Source: Sphingopyxis sp. L1A2A
Lineage (GTDB): Bacteria > Pseudomonadota > Alphaproteobacteria > Sphingomonadales > Sphingomonadaceae
Length of the DNA stretch: 48,862 nt
Assembly (NCBI RefSeq): GCF_005502465.1
Contig: NZ_SCOT01000021.1
Location: 1 to 48,862 of the forward strand
Direction: 5' to 3'
Part shown: one piece after another, positions 26,793 to 34,112 of the stretch
Position numbering within the stretch: position 1 is the first letter of the stretch
Layout of the letters: every line of letters begins with the position of its first letter
Translations under genes and position numbers: made by a program
Notes under the pieces: generated by a model
Databases searched by the model: none
What the model was told of the DNA's origin: nothing
The model's input: only the letters and a program-made list of their open reading frames with translations

Positions 26793-26999
26793 TCAGGCCT
26801 GCTGAATGTTGACGGCGGCGACTTTGCCGCGCTGGTCGGTCTCGACGTCATAGGAAACGCGCTGATCCTTGTTCAGCGTCGTCATCCCGGCGCGCTCGAG
26901 GGCGGTGATATGGACGAAATTGTCGCCCGAACCATCCTCGTTGGCGATGAAGCCATAACCTTTGTCGGTGTTGAAGAATTTAACGGTGCCGGTGGGCAT
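26793..26999 (-). CDS. cspA: Cold-shock domain protein
   Basis: 68 residues, a single cold-shock domain. The RNP1 motif is DKGYGFIANEDG and RNP2 is NFVHITALERAG; it starts with the typical TGTVKFFN. It binds single-stranded RNA or DNA and melts RNA structure. The ATG follows AAAGGAACGACCC, a strong ribosome-binding site. The 188-bp region upstream contains a stable hairpin, consistent with a structured leader. It is the first gene of a unit with the IF-1 paralogue. Confidence 0.93.
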   Translation of the reverse strand: MPTGTVKFFNTDKGYGFIANEDGSGDNFVHITALERAGMTTLNKDQRVSYDVETDQRGKVAAVNIQQA

Positions 27000-27028
27000 G
27001 GGTCGTTCCTTTCACGGAAGCGGAGTTA

Positions 27029-27048
27029 CCATCGGCCGATGCCGATGG
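27029..27048 (-). promoter_or_regulatory. Hairpin in the cspA leader region
   Basis: CCATCGGC-ATCG-GCCGATGG folds into an 8-bp stem with a 4-base loop, 30 bases upstream of the cspA start. A second short stem (CGCC/GGCG) lies directly upstream. Structured leaders are typical of temperature-controlled csp mRNAs. Whether this hairpin is transcribed depends on the unmapped promoter. Confidence 0.45.
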
Positions 27049-27187
27049 CGCCAGGTGGCGTGAGGAAGGAAGTGACTGCCGTTGCGGCAACAAAATCCGT
27101 CGAAAGCGACGATAGCCCGCACAAGATGGGGCCTGGGGGGCGAAAAGTCAAGGATCGGCCGGGATTCGCGCCGCCGGTCGCTTCCGA

Positions 27188-28420
27188 TCAGCCGTCGGCA
27201 AGCAGCGGAAAAGTCACCGAAACGCGCGTTCCCTTGCCGACTTCGCTGTCGATGTCGAGCTGGCCCTGATGGCGCTCGCCGATGTGTTTGACGATCGCCA
27301 GGCCCAGCCCGGTGCCGCCGACCGAACGGCTGCGCGCCTCGTCGACGCGGTAGAAACGTTCGGTCAGCCGGGGCAGGTGGTCGGGCGCAATGCCGTCGCC
27401 CGCGTCGCTGACGGACAGCCGGACGCGCCGCCCTTCACGGACCAGCTCGACCGTCACCGGGGTTCCGCCATGGCCATATTTCATCGCGTTCGAAATGATA
27501 TTGTGGGTCAGCTGGCTCAGCTGTGCGGCGTCGCCCAGCATCGGCTGCGGCCCGTCGCCCAACCTCGCCACCACGTCCTTGGCGCGGGCGGGCTCGCTAT
27601 CGCTCAGCTGGGCGATCGTGGTCCGGACGATCGCGGCCAGATCGACGGCGGTTGTCGGTCGGCGAAACCGGTCGGCCTCGACGCGCGAGATCGACAGCAG
27701 GTCGATGACCAGTTGCTGCATCCGCCTCGCCTCGCGTTCGATGATCGACAGAAACCGGTCGCGGGTCGGCGCGTCGGCCTCGCCATTCATTTCCTGCAGC
27801 GTTTCGACATAGCCAAGGATCGCGGCGAGCGGGGTACGCAGTTCGTGGCTGGCGTTGGCGACGAAATCGGACCGCATCCGGTCGGCGGCATCGATGGCGG
27901 ACCGGTCTGACAGAAAGATGATATATTCGCTGCCCGACAAAGCGGCGATCCGCATCGTCCAGCGCTGGCCGGGCCGGGGAAAATCGATCAGGTTCACTGT
28001 GTCCAGCGGGGCTTCGGCGTCGATGCGCGACAGCCATTCGGTCGCGGCGGGGTGACGGATCGCGGTTCGCACGTCGGCGCCGACGATATGCCGTCCCAAC
28101 AGGCGGACGGCGGCGTCATTGGCGATCGTGACGATATTGTCCGCGGTGCCCAGCAGCGGCTCTTTTTCCTGATCGACCCAATGGGCGAAATCGGGATGGC
28201 GGAGCAGCGAAACGGGTGGGACTTTGGCCGGTGGCTGCGCGGTGGACTGCGCGTCGGGTGCCGCGGGCGGCAGCGCGCTGTATACGGTGACAGCGGCGAC
28301 GAACCCGGCGATCGTCATGATCGCGATGGCCAATGGATCGCCGCCGGTCAACGCGGCAAAGATAGCCGCGATGACAACCATCGTCAGGGCAATGACGAAG
28401 CTGGACAGGCGATCGAACAT
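27188..28420 (-). CDS. phoR: PhoR-like sensor histidine kinase
   Basis: About 410 residues. Two N-terminal transmembrane helices (FVIALTMVVIAAIFAAL and LAIAIMTIAGFVAAVTVYSA) with almost no periplasmic loop, then a PAS-like segment (residues about 80-170), HisKA with the phospho-acceptor His192 in ANASHELRTPLAAI, and an HATPase domain with N-box IISNAMKYG, G1 DAGDGIAP, F-box RFYRVD and G2 GGTGLGLAIVKH. The lack of a periplasmic sensor and the overall layout match PhoR of the phosphate regulon, which senses through the Pst transporter. The partner phoB and the pst genes are not in this window. ATG at 28420 is preferred over the frame start at 28438. PhoR versus another kinase of that class cannot be settled here. 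Confidence 0.85.
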   Translation of the reverse strand: MFDRLSSFVIALTMVVIAAIFAALTGGDPLAIAIMTIAGFVAAVTVYSALPPAAPDAQSTAQPPAKVPPVSLLRHPDFAHWVDQEKEPLLGTADNIVTIANDAAVRLLGRHIVGADVRTAIRHPAATEWLSRIDAEAPLDTVNLIDFPRPGQRWTMRIAALSGSEYIIFLSDRSAIDAADRMRSDFVANASHELRTPLAAILGYVETLQEMNGEADAPTRDRFLSIIEREARRMQQLVIDLLSISRVEADRFRRPTTAVDLAAIVRTTIAQLSDSEPARAKDVVARLGDGPQPMLGDAAQLSQLTHNIISNAMKYGHGGTPVTVELVREGRRVRLSVSDAGDGIAPDHLPRLTERFYRVDEARSRSVGGTGLGLAIVKHIGERHQGQLDIDSEVGKGTRVSVTFPLLADG

Positions 28421-28568
28421 CGCCTGCGCGCCTCGCACGAAGCGAGGGGCGGGGCAAGGCTGTTTGCGGAGGTTAACCCTTGCCCTGGGGATGTCCCAAA
28501 CCGGGATGTGATCGCTTCCCGCAGGTGTTTTGCTTTTCCTTGCGTCGTCATTGGGTTATGCGCCGACC

Positions 28569-28982
28569 ATGAGCGAGAACGAAATTCCGAACGAAAATCC
28601 CGTCGAAGCGGGCGACGTCATTCCGTCGCGGCGCCGGATGCTGGCGCTCGGCGCGGTCGGCGTCTCGGCGGCGCTGACGATCCGCCCCGCGTTCGCGCAG
28701 ACCGCGGTGTCGGTGATGAACTGCCAGATTCCGGTGCCAGGCCCGGGCGGCGCCGGAAAATTTATCGACACCCAGGGCAAGCTGGTGCCGCCGGGGACCA
28801 AGGGCGCCTTTCCTGGCGCGCTGCGGCCGTTCACCGGCGAGGAAGTGAAACGCGCCTTCCGCGGCCAGACCCTGCCCGGGACGACCTATAATCAGTCGCA
28901 GGCGTATCTGCAGTATATCCGGCGCTTGCAGGCGGGGCAGAGCGGCTTTACCTGTTTCGCATCGATCACGACGTCGCGCTGA
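28569..28982 (+). CDS. Small Tat-exported protein of unknown function
   Basis: 137 residues from ATG 28569. The N-terminus has a twin-arginine signal: PSRRRMLALGAVGVSAALT followed by IRPAFAQ, with likely cleavage after AFA. The mature part (about 95 residues) holds CQIPVPGPGGAGKFIDTQGK, LVPPGTKGAFPGALRPFTGE and NQSQAYLQYIRRL, with two Cys residues that could form a disulfide. No known domain is recognised. The ribosome-binding site is weak, and an upstream TTG at 28530 is less likely. Tat export implies folding, often with a cofactor, before transport. It is divergent from the kinase gene and followed 58 bases later by a hydrolase. Confidence 0.7.
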   Translation: MSENEIPNENPVEAGDVIPSRRRMLALGAVGVSAALTIRPAFAQTAVSVMNCQIPVPGPGGAGKFIDTQGKLVPPGTKGAFPGALRPFTGEEVKRAFRGQTLPGTTYNQSQAYLQYIRRLQAGQSGFTCFASITTSR

Positions 28983-29040
28983 TTTTCGCTCCTATTCTGG
29001 CGATGTCGGTTCAGCCGCGTCGTCAGCCAAAGGAGTTTCC

Positions 29041-30042
29041 GTGAAACTAGCTTCGCTCAAACAGGGCCGCGATGGCCGTCTTGTCGTCGTTTCGGACGAT
29101 CTTGCCTGGTATGCCGACGCCGGTCAGATCGTCCCGACGTTGCAGGCGGCGCTCGACAATTGGGCTTATGCCGCGCCGCGCCTTGCCGCGCTGGCCGAAG
29201 ACCTCAATCACGATGCCATCCCGAAGGAGCGTTTTCACGAGCGCGACGCCGCGTCGCCGTTGCCCCGCGCCTACCAATGGGCCGACGGCAGCGCCTATGT
29301 GAACCATGTGGCGCTGGTCCGGCAGGCGCGCGGCGCCGAAATGCCTGACAGCTTCTGGCATGACCCGTTGATGTACCAAGGGGGCAGCGATGCGTTTCTT
29401 GGGCCGCGGGATCCGATCCCGCTCGGCGACCCGGCGTGGGGATGTGACATGGAGGCCGAGGTGGTGGTGGTGACCGGCGACGTTCCCGCGGGCACCGACG
29501 CGATTGCGGCGCGCGGCTATATCCGGCTCGTCGGTCTGACCAACGATGTGTCGCTGCGCGGCCTGATCCCCGCCGAACTCGCAAAAGGCTTCGGCTTTTT
29601 CCAGTCGAAACCGTCGAGCGCGATGTCGCCGGTTTTCGTGACCCCCGACGCGCTCGGCGCGCGCTGGCAGGACGGCAAGCTGCATGGCACGCTGTGCGTC
29701 GATCTCAATGGCCAGCCGCTGGGCCGCGCCGATGCCGGGGTCGATATGACGTTCGATTTCGGGGCGCTGATTGCCCATGCAGCCAAGACGCGCGACCTGG
29801 GCGCGGGCACGATCATCGGTTCGGGTACGGTGTCGAACCGCGATGCCGACGGCGGCCCGGGCAAACCGATTGCTGCTGGCGGCCTGGGCTACAGCTGCCT
29901 GGCGGAAGTGCGAACGGTCGAAACGATCGAGCAGGGCGAGGCGAAGACACCCTTCATGCAAAAGGGCGATACGGTCCGTATCTGGATGGACGACGAGCGC
30001 CACCACAGCATCTTTGGCGCGATCGAGCAGCAGGTGATGTAA
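29041..30042 (+). CDS. Fumarylacetoacetate hydrolase family protein
   Basis: 333 residues, FAH fold. Metal-binding acidic residues lie in CDMEAEVVVVTGDVPAG and in LTNDVSLRGLIPAELAKGFG. Other conserved parts are FFQSKPSSAMSPVFVTPD, the glycine-rich GAGTIIGSGTVSNRDADG, and the terminal KGDTVRIWMDDE. The N-terminal part with DPLMYQGGSDAFLGPRDPIP is typical of the two-domain branch near true fumarylacetoacetase, which ends tyrosine breakdown. The start is GTG at 29041 with AGGAG upstream. Other tyrosine genes are not present, so the substrate is not certain. The gene ends at a strong bidirectional terminator. Confidence 0.88.
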   Translation: MKLASLKQGRDGRLVVVSDDLAWYADAGQIVPTLQAALDNWAYAAPRLAALAEDLNHDAIPKERFHERDAASPLPRAYQWADGSAYVNHVALVRQARGAEMPDSFWHDPLMYQGGSDAFLGPRDPIPLGDPAWGCDMEAEVVVVTGDVPAGTDAIAARGYIRLVGLTNDVSLRGLIPAELAKGFGFFQSKPSSAMSPVFVTPDALGARWQDGKLHGTLCVDLNGQPLGRADAGVDMTFDFGALIAHAAKTRDLGAGTIIGSGTVSNRDADGGPGKPIAAGGLGYSCLAEVRTVETIEQGEAKTPFMQKGDTVRIWMDDERHHSIFGAIEQQVM

Positions 30043-30047
30043 AACGA

Positions 30048-30074
30048 AAAGGGGCGGGATGACCCCGCCCCTTT
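30048..30074. terminator. Bidirectional rho-independent terminator
   Basis: An 11-bp perfect stem AAAGGGGCGGG / CCCGCCCCTTT with a 5-base loop (ATGAC), flanked by A-rich sequence on the left and TTT on the right. It lies between the plus-strand hydrolase (stop at 30042) and the minus-strand tadC (end at 30099), so it serves both convergent units. Confidence 0.88.
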
Positions 30075-30098
30075 GGCTATCGGGCTCCGGTCCGGCGA

Positions 30099-31133
30099 TC
30101 AGCCAAAGCTGCCGCCCGACATGGCGTCGCTCAGCGAACAGGCGGCCGGACCCAGGATCACGACGAACAGCACCGGCAGAATGAACAGGATCAGCGGCAC
30201 GGTCATGATGGCGGGCAGGCGCGCGGCCTTTTCTTCGGCGCGCATCATGCGTTCGTTGCGGAATTCGGCCGACAGCACACGCAGCGCACTGGCCAGCGGC
30301 GTCCCGTATTTCTCGGTCTGGATCATGGTCGTAACCACGCCCTTCACCGATTCCAGGTTGACGCGATAGGCCAGGTTTTCAAACGCCTGACGACGTTCGG
30401 TCAAAAAGCCGAGTTCGATCGAGGTCAGCGCAAATTCCTCGCCCAGTTCGGGATAGGCGCGGCCCAGTTCCTTCGACACGCGCGAAAAGGCGGTATCGAC
30501 GGTCAGGCCCGCTTCGGCACAGATGACCAGCAAATCGAGCGCGTCGGGAAGCCCTTTGCGGATCGCGTCGGTGCGCTTGGACCGCTTGTTCTGCACGAAC
30601 AGGTCGGGCGCCTTGTAGCCGAGGATCAGCGCCGCCATCGTCGCCCCCGACCGCTTGAACGGCGTCAGATCGGGCCACATCTCCAGCCCATAGATCAGGA
30701 AGGCGGCAATGCCGCCAAACACGATCGGCAGAACCAGGCGGCCAAAAATCACCGCGACGGCCAGATCCTTGGACCGGATCCCCGCCTGCGCCAGCTTTTG
30801 CTGAACCTCCTTGACCTGACCTTCCTGCAGCACCTGGAGCTTGCCCAGGAACGTCCGCATCTTGTCGGCATGCTGGTTCTTGCGCACCAGTTTGGCGCGG
30901 CGTTTGGCGGTCGATGCGGTGATGCCCGCCTTCAATTGCTCGCGGCGTTCGTTGAGCGCCTTGACGCGCTTGGTCATCGGATTGCGCACCGTCAGCGCGC
31001 CATAGATGGCGAACAGAACGGCAAAAACCCCGACCGCGGCCAGCATCGTGCCGGCCCAGATGACATCGACGCCCATCAGCGTCGGGCCCGCCTGAGCGCC
31101 GGTAAAGGTGGTGAGAAGGAGGCTGCTATTCAC
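30099..31133 (-). CDS. tadC: Tad pilus inner-membrane platform protein TadC
   Basis: 344 residues, type II secretion F domain. The cytoplasmic region KGLPDALDLLVICAEAGLTV and the TEKYGTPLASALRVLSAEFR block are diagnostic, followed by a membrane segment near LPAIMTVPLILFILPVLFVV. Four hydrophobic segments in all. TadB and TadC form the membrane platform for assembling Flp pili. The start is GTG at 31131-31133, 13 bases after tadB. It is the last gene of the operon and is followed by a strong terminator. Confidence 0.93.
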   Translation of the reverse strand: MNSSLLLTTFTGAQAGPTLMGVDVIWAGTMLAAVGVFAVLFAIYGALTVRNPMTKRVKALNERREQLKAGITASTAKRRAKLVRKNQHADKMRTFLGKLQVLQEGQVKEVQQKLAQAGIRSKDLAVAVIFGRLVLPIVFGGIAAFLIYGLEMWPDLTPFKRSGATMAALILGYKAPDLFVQNKRSKRTDAIRKGLPDALDLLVICAEAGLTVDTAFSRVSKELGRAYPELGEEFALTSIELGFLTERRQAFENLAYRVNLESVKGVVTTMIQTEKYGTPLASALRVLSAEFRNERMMRAEEKAARLPAIMTVPLILFILPVLFVVILGPAACSLSDAMSGGSFG

Positions 31134-31146
31134 TGGTTCTGCCCCT

Positions 31147-32115
31147 TCAGATTTCGAAGCTGATCATTTTGGCCATGATCCCGGCGCCGATGCTCATCCA
31201 GATCAGCCCGCCGATCCCGGCGATCATCAGGCGCTGTTCGATGAAGAAGCCCGCGAGATACGAAGGGTTCATCGACCACACGACGCCGAACACGAAAAAG
31301 GGCAGGGCGCCGACGATATAGGCCGACGCTTTGGCTTCCGACGACATCGCGCGGATCTTCAGCTTCATCTGCGCGCGCTTGCGTAGCACGTCGGACAGGT
31401 TCGCCAGCGTTTCCGCCAGATTGCCCCCGGTTTCGCGCTGAATTTGGATGGTGATGCAGAAAAACTGAAATTCCGCCGTACCGAGCATCGTCGCCGATTC
31501 CTGCAGCGCGGCTTCCATCGTGTTGCCGATGCGGATACGTTCGACGACGCCCTTGAATTCCTCGCCGACCGGACCCGGCAGCTCCTGGCTCACGACCTGA
31601 AAGGTTTCGGTGACCGGCAGGCCCGACCGCAGGCCACGGACCAGCAGGTCGATCGCATCGGGAAAGCGGGTGTTAAACTTCGCGACCCTTTTTTTGATTG
31701 CACGGCCGACGACGAAATACGGAATGCCGAGGCTGAGGAACAAACCGATCATCCCCGCCATCAAGATCGGCGCGCGCAGCACGAGCAGGCCGCCGGTGAC
31801 GACCACGAACAGGGCCATCGATGCGAACATATACTGCGTCAGCGTCCATCCCTTGCCGGTCCGGCGGATCCGCTTTTCCATTTCTTCGCGGCGCGGCATC
31901 AGGCTGGTCAGGGTCGAACTGCCCTTGCCGCCCGATTGGATCGTTTTGCGCATCTGCGCCGCGACCACCGCTTCGGTCGATGCGGCGTGGCGATCCTTGA
32001 CCATCGCCAGCCGCCGCGTCTTTGCCTTGCCGGCCGAAGGTCCGCCAAGCAGGATCACGAGGACGGCAAAGGCCAGAAAGGCCCCCGCGACGATAAGGAT
32101 GACTGGCAGATTCAT
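31147..32115 (-). CDS. tadB: Tad pilus inner-membrane platform protein TadB
   Basis: 322 residues, T2SF domain. It has an N-terminal anchor (LPVILIVAGAFLAFAVLVIL), a second hydrophobic pair around residues 90-135, the conserved FPDAIDLLVRGLRSGLPVTE and QIQRETGGNLAETLANLSDV, and two C-terminal helices. It pairs with TadC. No good ribosome-binding site is seen before ATG 32115. Only 56 bp separate it from cpaE upstream, where the tadA/cpaF ATPase gene usually lies; see the separate finding. Confidence 0.93.
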   Translation of the reverse strand: MNLPVILIVAGAFLAFAVLVILLGGPSAGKAKTRRLAMVKDRHAASTEAVVAAQMRKTIQSGGKGSSTLTSLMPRREEMEKRIRRTGKGWTLTQYMFASMALFVVVTGGLLVLRAPILMAGMIGLFLSLGIPYFVVGRAIKKRVAKFNTRFPDAIDLLVRGLRSGLPVTETFQVVSQELPGPVGEEFKGVVERIRIGNTMEAALQESATMLGTAEFQFFCITIQIQRETGGNLAETLANLSDVLRKRAQMKLKIRAMSSEAKASAYIVGALPFFVFGVVWSMNPSYLAGFFIEQRLMIAGIGGLIWMSIGAGIMAKMISFEI

Positions 32116-32171
32116 GTCGGCTGATGTCCGCTTCTATCGCTAATGGCAGTGATGACCCGTCGATCGGGCTA

Positions 32172-33446
32172 TCATGCCTGCTGTTTCGTGCCCTTTTTCG
32201 TCATCAGCCCAAGTTTGCCGAGCAACGAGCCGCCCGACTTGCCCTTGGCCGCGACGGCCTGCGCTTCTTCGGCTTCGACATCGGCGCCATCGAGGATCAG
32301 GCGCGTCAGATTGCTCCACACCTGCGCCGCTTTCGTTCCCTTGCAGACCTCAGCATAGGATTTGCCGAGTTTCGCCGACTGGCTGACCAGTTTCGGGTCG
32401 AACGGAATGACGACATCGATCTGGCGTTCGATCGACGATTCAAATTCCTTGCGCGACAATTCGCCGACGGCGTTCTGGAACTTGTTGGCGACCAGCACGA
32501 CGCGGGCGCCGGGAACATTTTGCTTGAACCACGACAGCAGCCGGATCGTGTCGCGCGCCGCGGCGAGCGTCACATCGCTGACCAGCAGGATCGTTCCCGC
32601 TTCCGACACCAAATGCGGGAAGGGGATCAGGACCTGGCGCGGGATGTCGACGATCGTCATCTCGAACGCCCCGCGCAGTTCTTCCTCCAGTTGGAAAAAC
32701 GCCGAACCATCCGTCATCACTGGCTGATGAATCGGCGCTTCGGCCGACAGCAGGCTGAGTTTGTCCGACGCGCGCACCATCGCCCGTTCGATGAACAGGC
32801 CGTCGATACGGCTGGGATTGTCGATCGCGTCGATCAGGCCGCGGCCGGGTTCCAGGTCGAGCGTCAGGGCGCCGGTGCCGAAATGCACGTCGAGGTCGAG
32901 CAGCGCGGTCTGGCGGCCCGCCTGTTCGCTCATCGCCCAGGCCAGCGAGGTCGATACCAGCGATGCGCCAACCCCGCCGCGCACGCCGACCACCGCCATC
33001 ATATGATGCGGTTTGTCGTCCTGCATATCGGCATGTTTCGGCGCCGTCAGCATCGCCTGCGCCATGGTCAGCGATTCGCGGACCTGTTCCAGCGACAGGG
33101 GCTTGAGCAGATAGTCCTGGATCCCGCTCGACAGCAGATCGCGGTACAGGCGGACATCGTTGACCTGGCCCGCCGCAATCACGACCGTGCCGGGCTCGCA
33201 CACTTCGGCCAGCGCGTTGATGTCGTTGATCGGATCGCCCGATTCGGACATGTCGACGAACAGGATGTTGGGGCTTGCCGATACCGACAGCGATTGCACC
33301 GCATTGCGCAGGCCGCCCTTGTTACATTTTTCGATCGGCCAGCCCATGTCGTTGGCCGCGGCGCGGATCAGCTCCAGCGTGTCGTCGTCGCACACAAAGG
33401 CGCTGAACGGATCACGCAACCCCGCAGATTTGAACGGCGCGTTCAC
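32172..33446 (-). CDS. cpaE: Tad pilus localisation protein CpaE/TadZ
   Basis: 424 residues. Residues about 20-135 resemble a degenerate receiver domain (NILFVDMSESGDPINDINAL, SSGIQDYLLKPLSLEQVRES). Residues 150-390 are a MinD/ParA-like ATPase with a deviant P-loop, VVGVRGGVGASLVSTSLAWA, which lacks the usual lysines as in TadZ proteins, followed by ALLDLDVHFG. Such proteins mark the cell pole or site for Tad assembly. It starts with GTG, overlapping the cpaD stop (GTGA). The C-terminus is rich in Lys and Gly. Confidence 0.93.
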   Translation of the reverse strand: MNAPFKSAGLRDPFSAFVCDDDTLELIRAAANDMGWPIEKCNKGGLRNAVQSLSVSASPNILFVDMSESGDPINDINALAEVCEPGTVVIAAGQVNDVRLYRDLLSSGIQDYLLKPLSLEQVRESLTMAQAMLTAPKHADMQDDKPHHMMAVVGVRGGVGASLVSTSLAWAMSEQAGRQTALLDLDVHFGTGALTLDLEPGRGLIDAIDNPSRIDGLFIERAMVRASDKLSLLSAEAPIHQPVMTDGSAFFQLEEELRGAFEMTIVDIPRQVLIPFPHLVSEAGTILLVSDVTLAAARDTIRLLSWFKQNVPGARVVLVANKFQNAVGELSRKEFESSIERQIDVVIPFDPKLVSQSAKLGKSYAEVCKGTKAAQVWSNLTRLILDGADVEAEEAQAVAAKGKSGGSLLGKLGLMTKKGTKQQA

Positions 33447-34087
33447 TGGCCACCTCCTTCGCTGGTCTTTTCGCCGCGCAATTCGCCGGCACCCGTTGGC
33501 GGCTTTTCGCGGAAGGTTTTGATCGCCCGCGTTGCCATCGAGGGATCGTTGCCCTCGTTGCGCGCGCCCTTGATCAGATCATTGGGATCGGCGACCATCG
33601 CCGCCAGGTTGCTGTTGCTTGCGCAGCCGTAGTTCGACGAAGTTGAATTCGCCAGATTGATCGCCGATTTGCTGTCCCAGTTGGGGCAACCCGGTACCGA
33701 AGCCGACGCGCGGGTCACGATGACCCGCAGGTGACCCTGCGGCACCGCCCCGGTAGTCACCGGAACATCGTTGGTGACCAGCAAGCCGCGCCGCCCGACC
33801 ATCGATCGCACCGTCGCCTGCGCCGACGTGGCGCCGTAAACCGACGGGTCTTCGATCGAAATGCGATCGCCGTAACGAACGCCCATGGCGTCGAACCAGC
33901 CTTGCAGGCGGCCCTGCTCGCCGGGCGGCAGTTCACCGTTCGCGGCGGCGACGTCGAATTGATAGATGGCGTTGCGCACGACCGGTTGATGCACCGAATC
34001 CAGGCTGCTGTTGCTGTACGCGGCGCCCGTACATCCGGCGAGCGACGTGGCCAGGGCCAGAACCGTCCAAGTTGCGATTTTTTTCAT
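33443..34087 (-). CDS. cpaD: CpaD-family pilus assembly lipoprotein
   Basis: About 214 residues from ATG 34087, which follows the ribosome-binding site CAGGAGCAAAGTG; the open frame upstream overlaps cpaC and is rejected. The signal peptide ends in the lipobox SLAGC (Cys19). The mature part shows the CpaD pattern GWFDAMGVRYGDRISIEDPS, VIVTRASASVPGCPNWDSKS and NYGCASNSNLAAMVADPNDL, with Cys residues that may be paired. CpaD assists or stabilises the secretin in the outer membrane. It lies between cpaC and cpaE and overlaps the latter. Confidence 0.92.
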   Translation of the reverse strand: MKKIATWTVLALATSLAGCTGAAYSNSSLDSVHQPVVRNAIYQFDVAAANGELPPGEQGRLQGWFDAMGVRYGDRISIEDPSVYGATSAQATVRSMVGRRGLLVTNDVPVTTGAVPQGHLRVIVTRASASVPGCPNWDSKSAINLANSTSSNYGCASNSNLAAMVADPNDLIKGARNEGNDPSMATRAIKTFREKPPTGAGELRGEKTSEGGGQ

Positions 34088-34112
34088 CACTTTGCTCCTG
34101 AAATCCCGCGCG

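Noticed and set aside
27000..27187. A small gene between the histidine kinase and cspA
   Set aside because: No frame with a start, ribosome-binding site and sensible codon use was found; the region reads as a leader with hairpins.
32172..33446. cpaE as a fused CpaE-CpaF that would explain the missing ATPase
   Set aside because: The 424 residues are fully explained by a receiver-like region plus a MinD-like domain; no second Walker A or secretion-ATPase motif is present.
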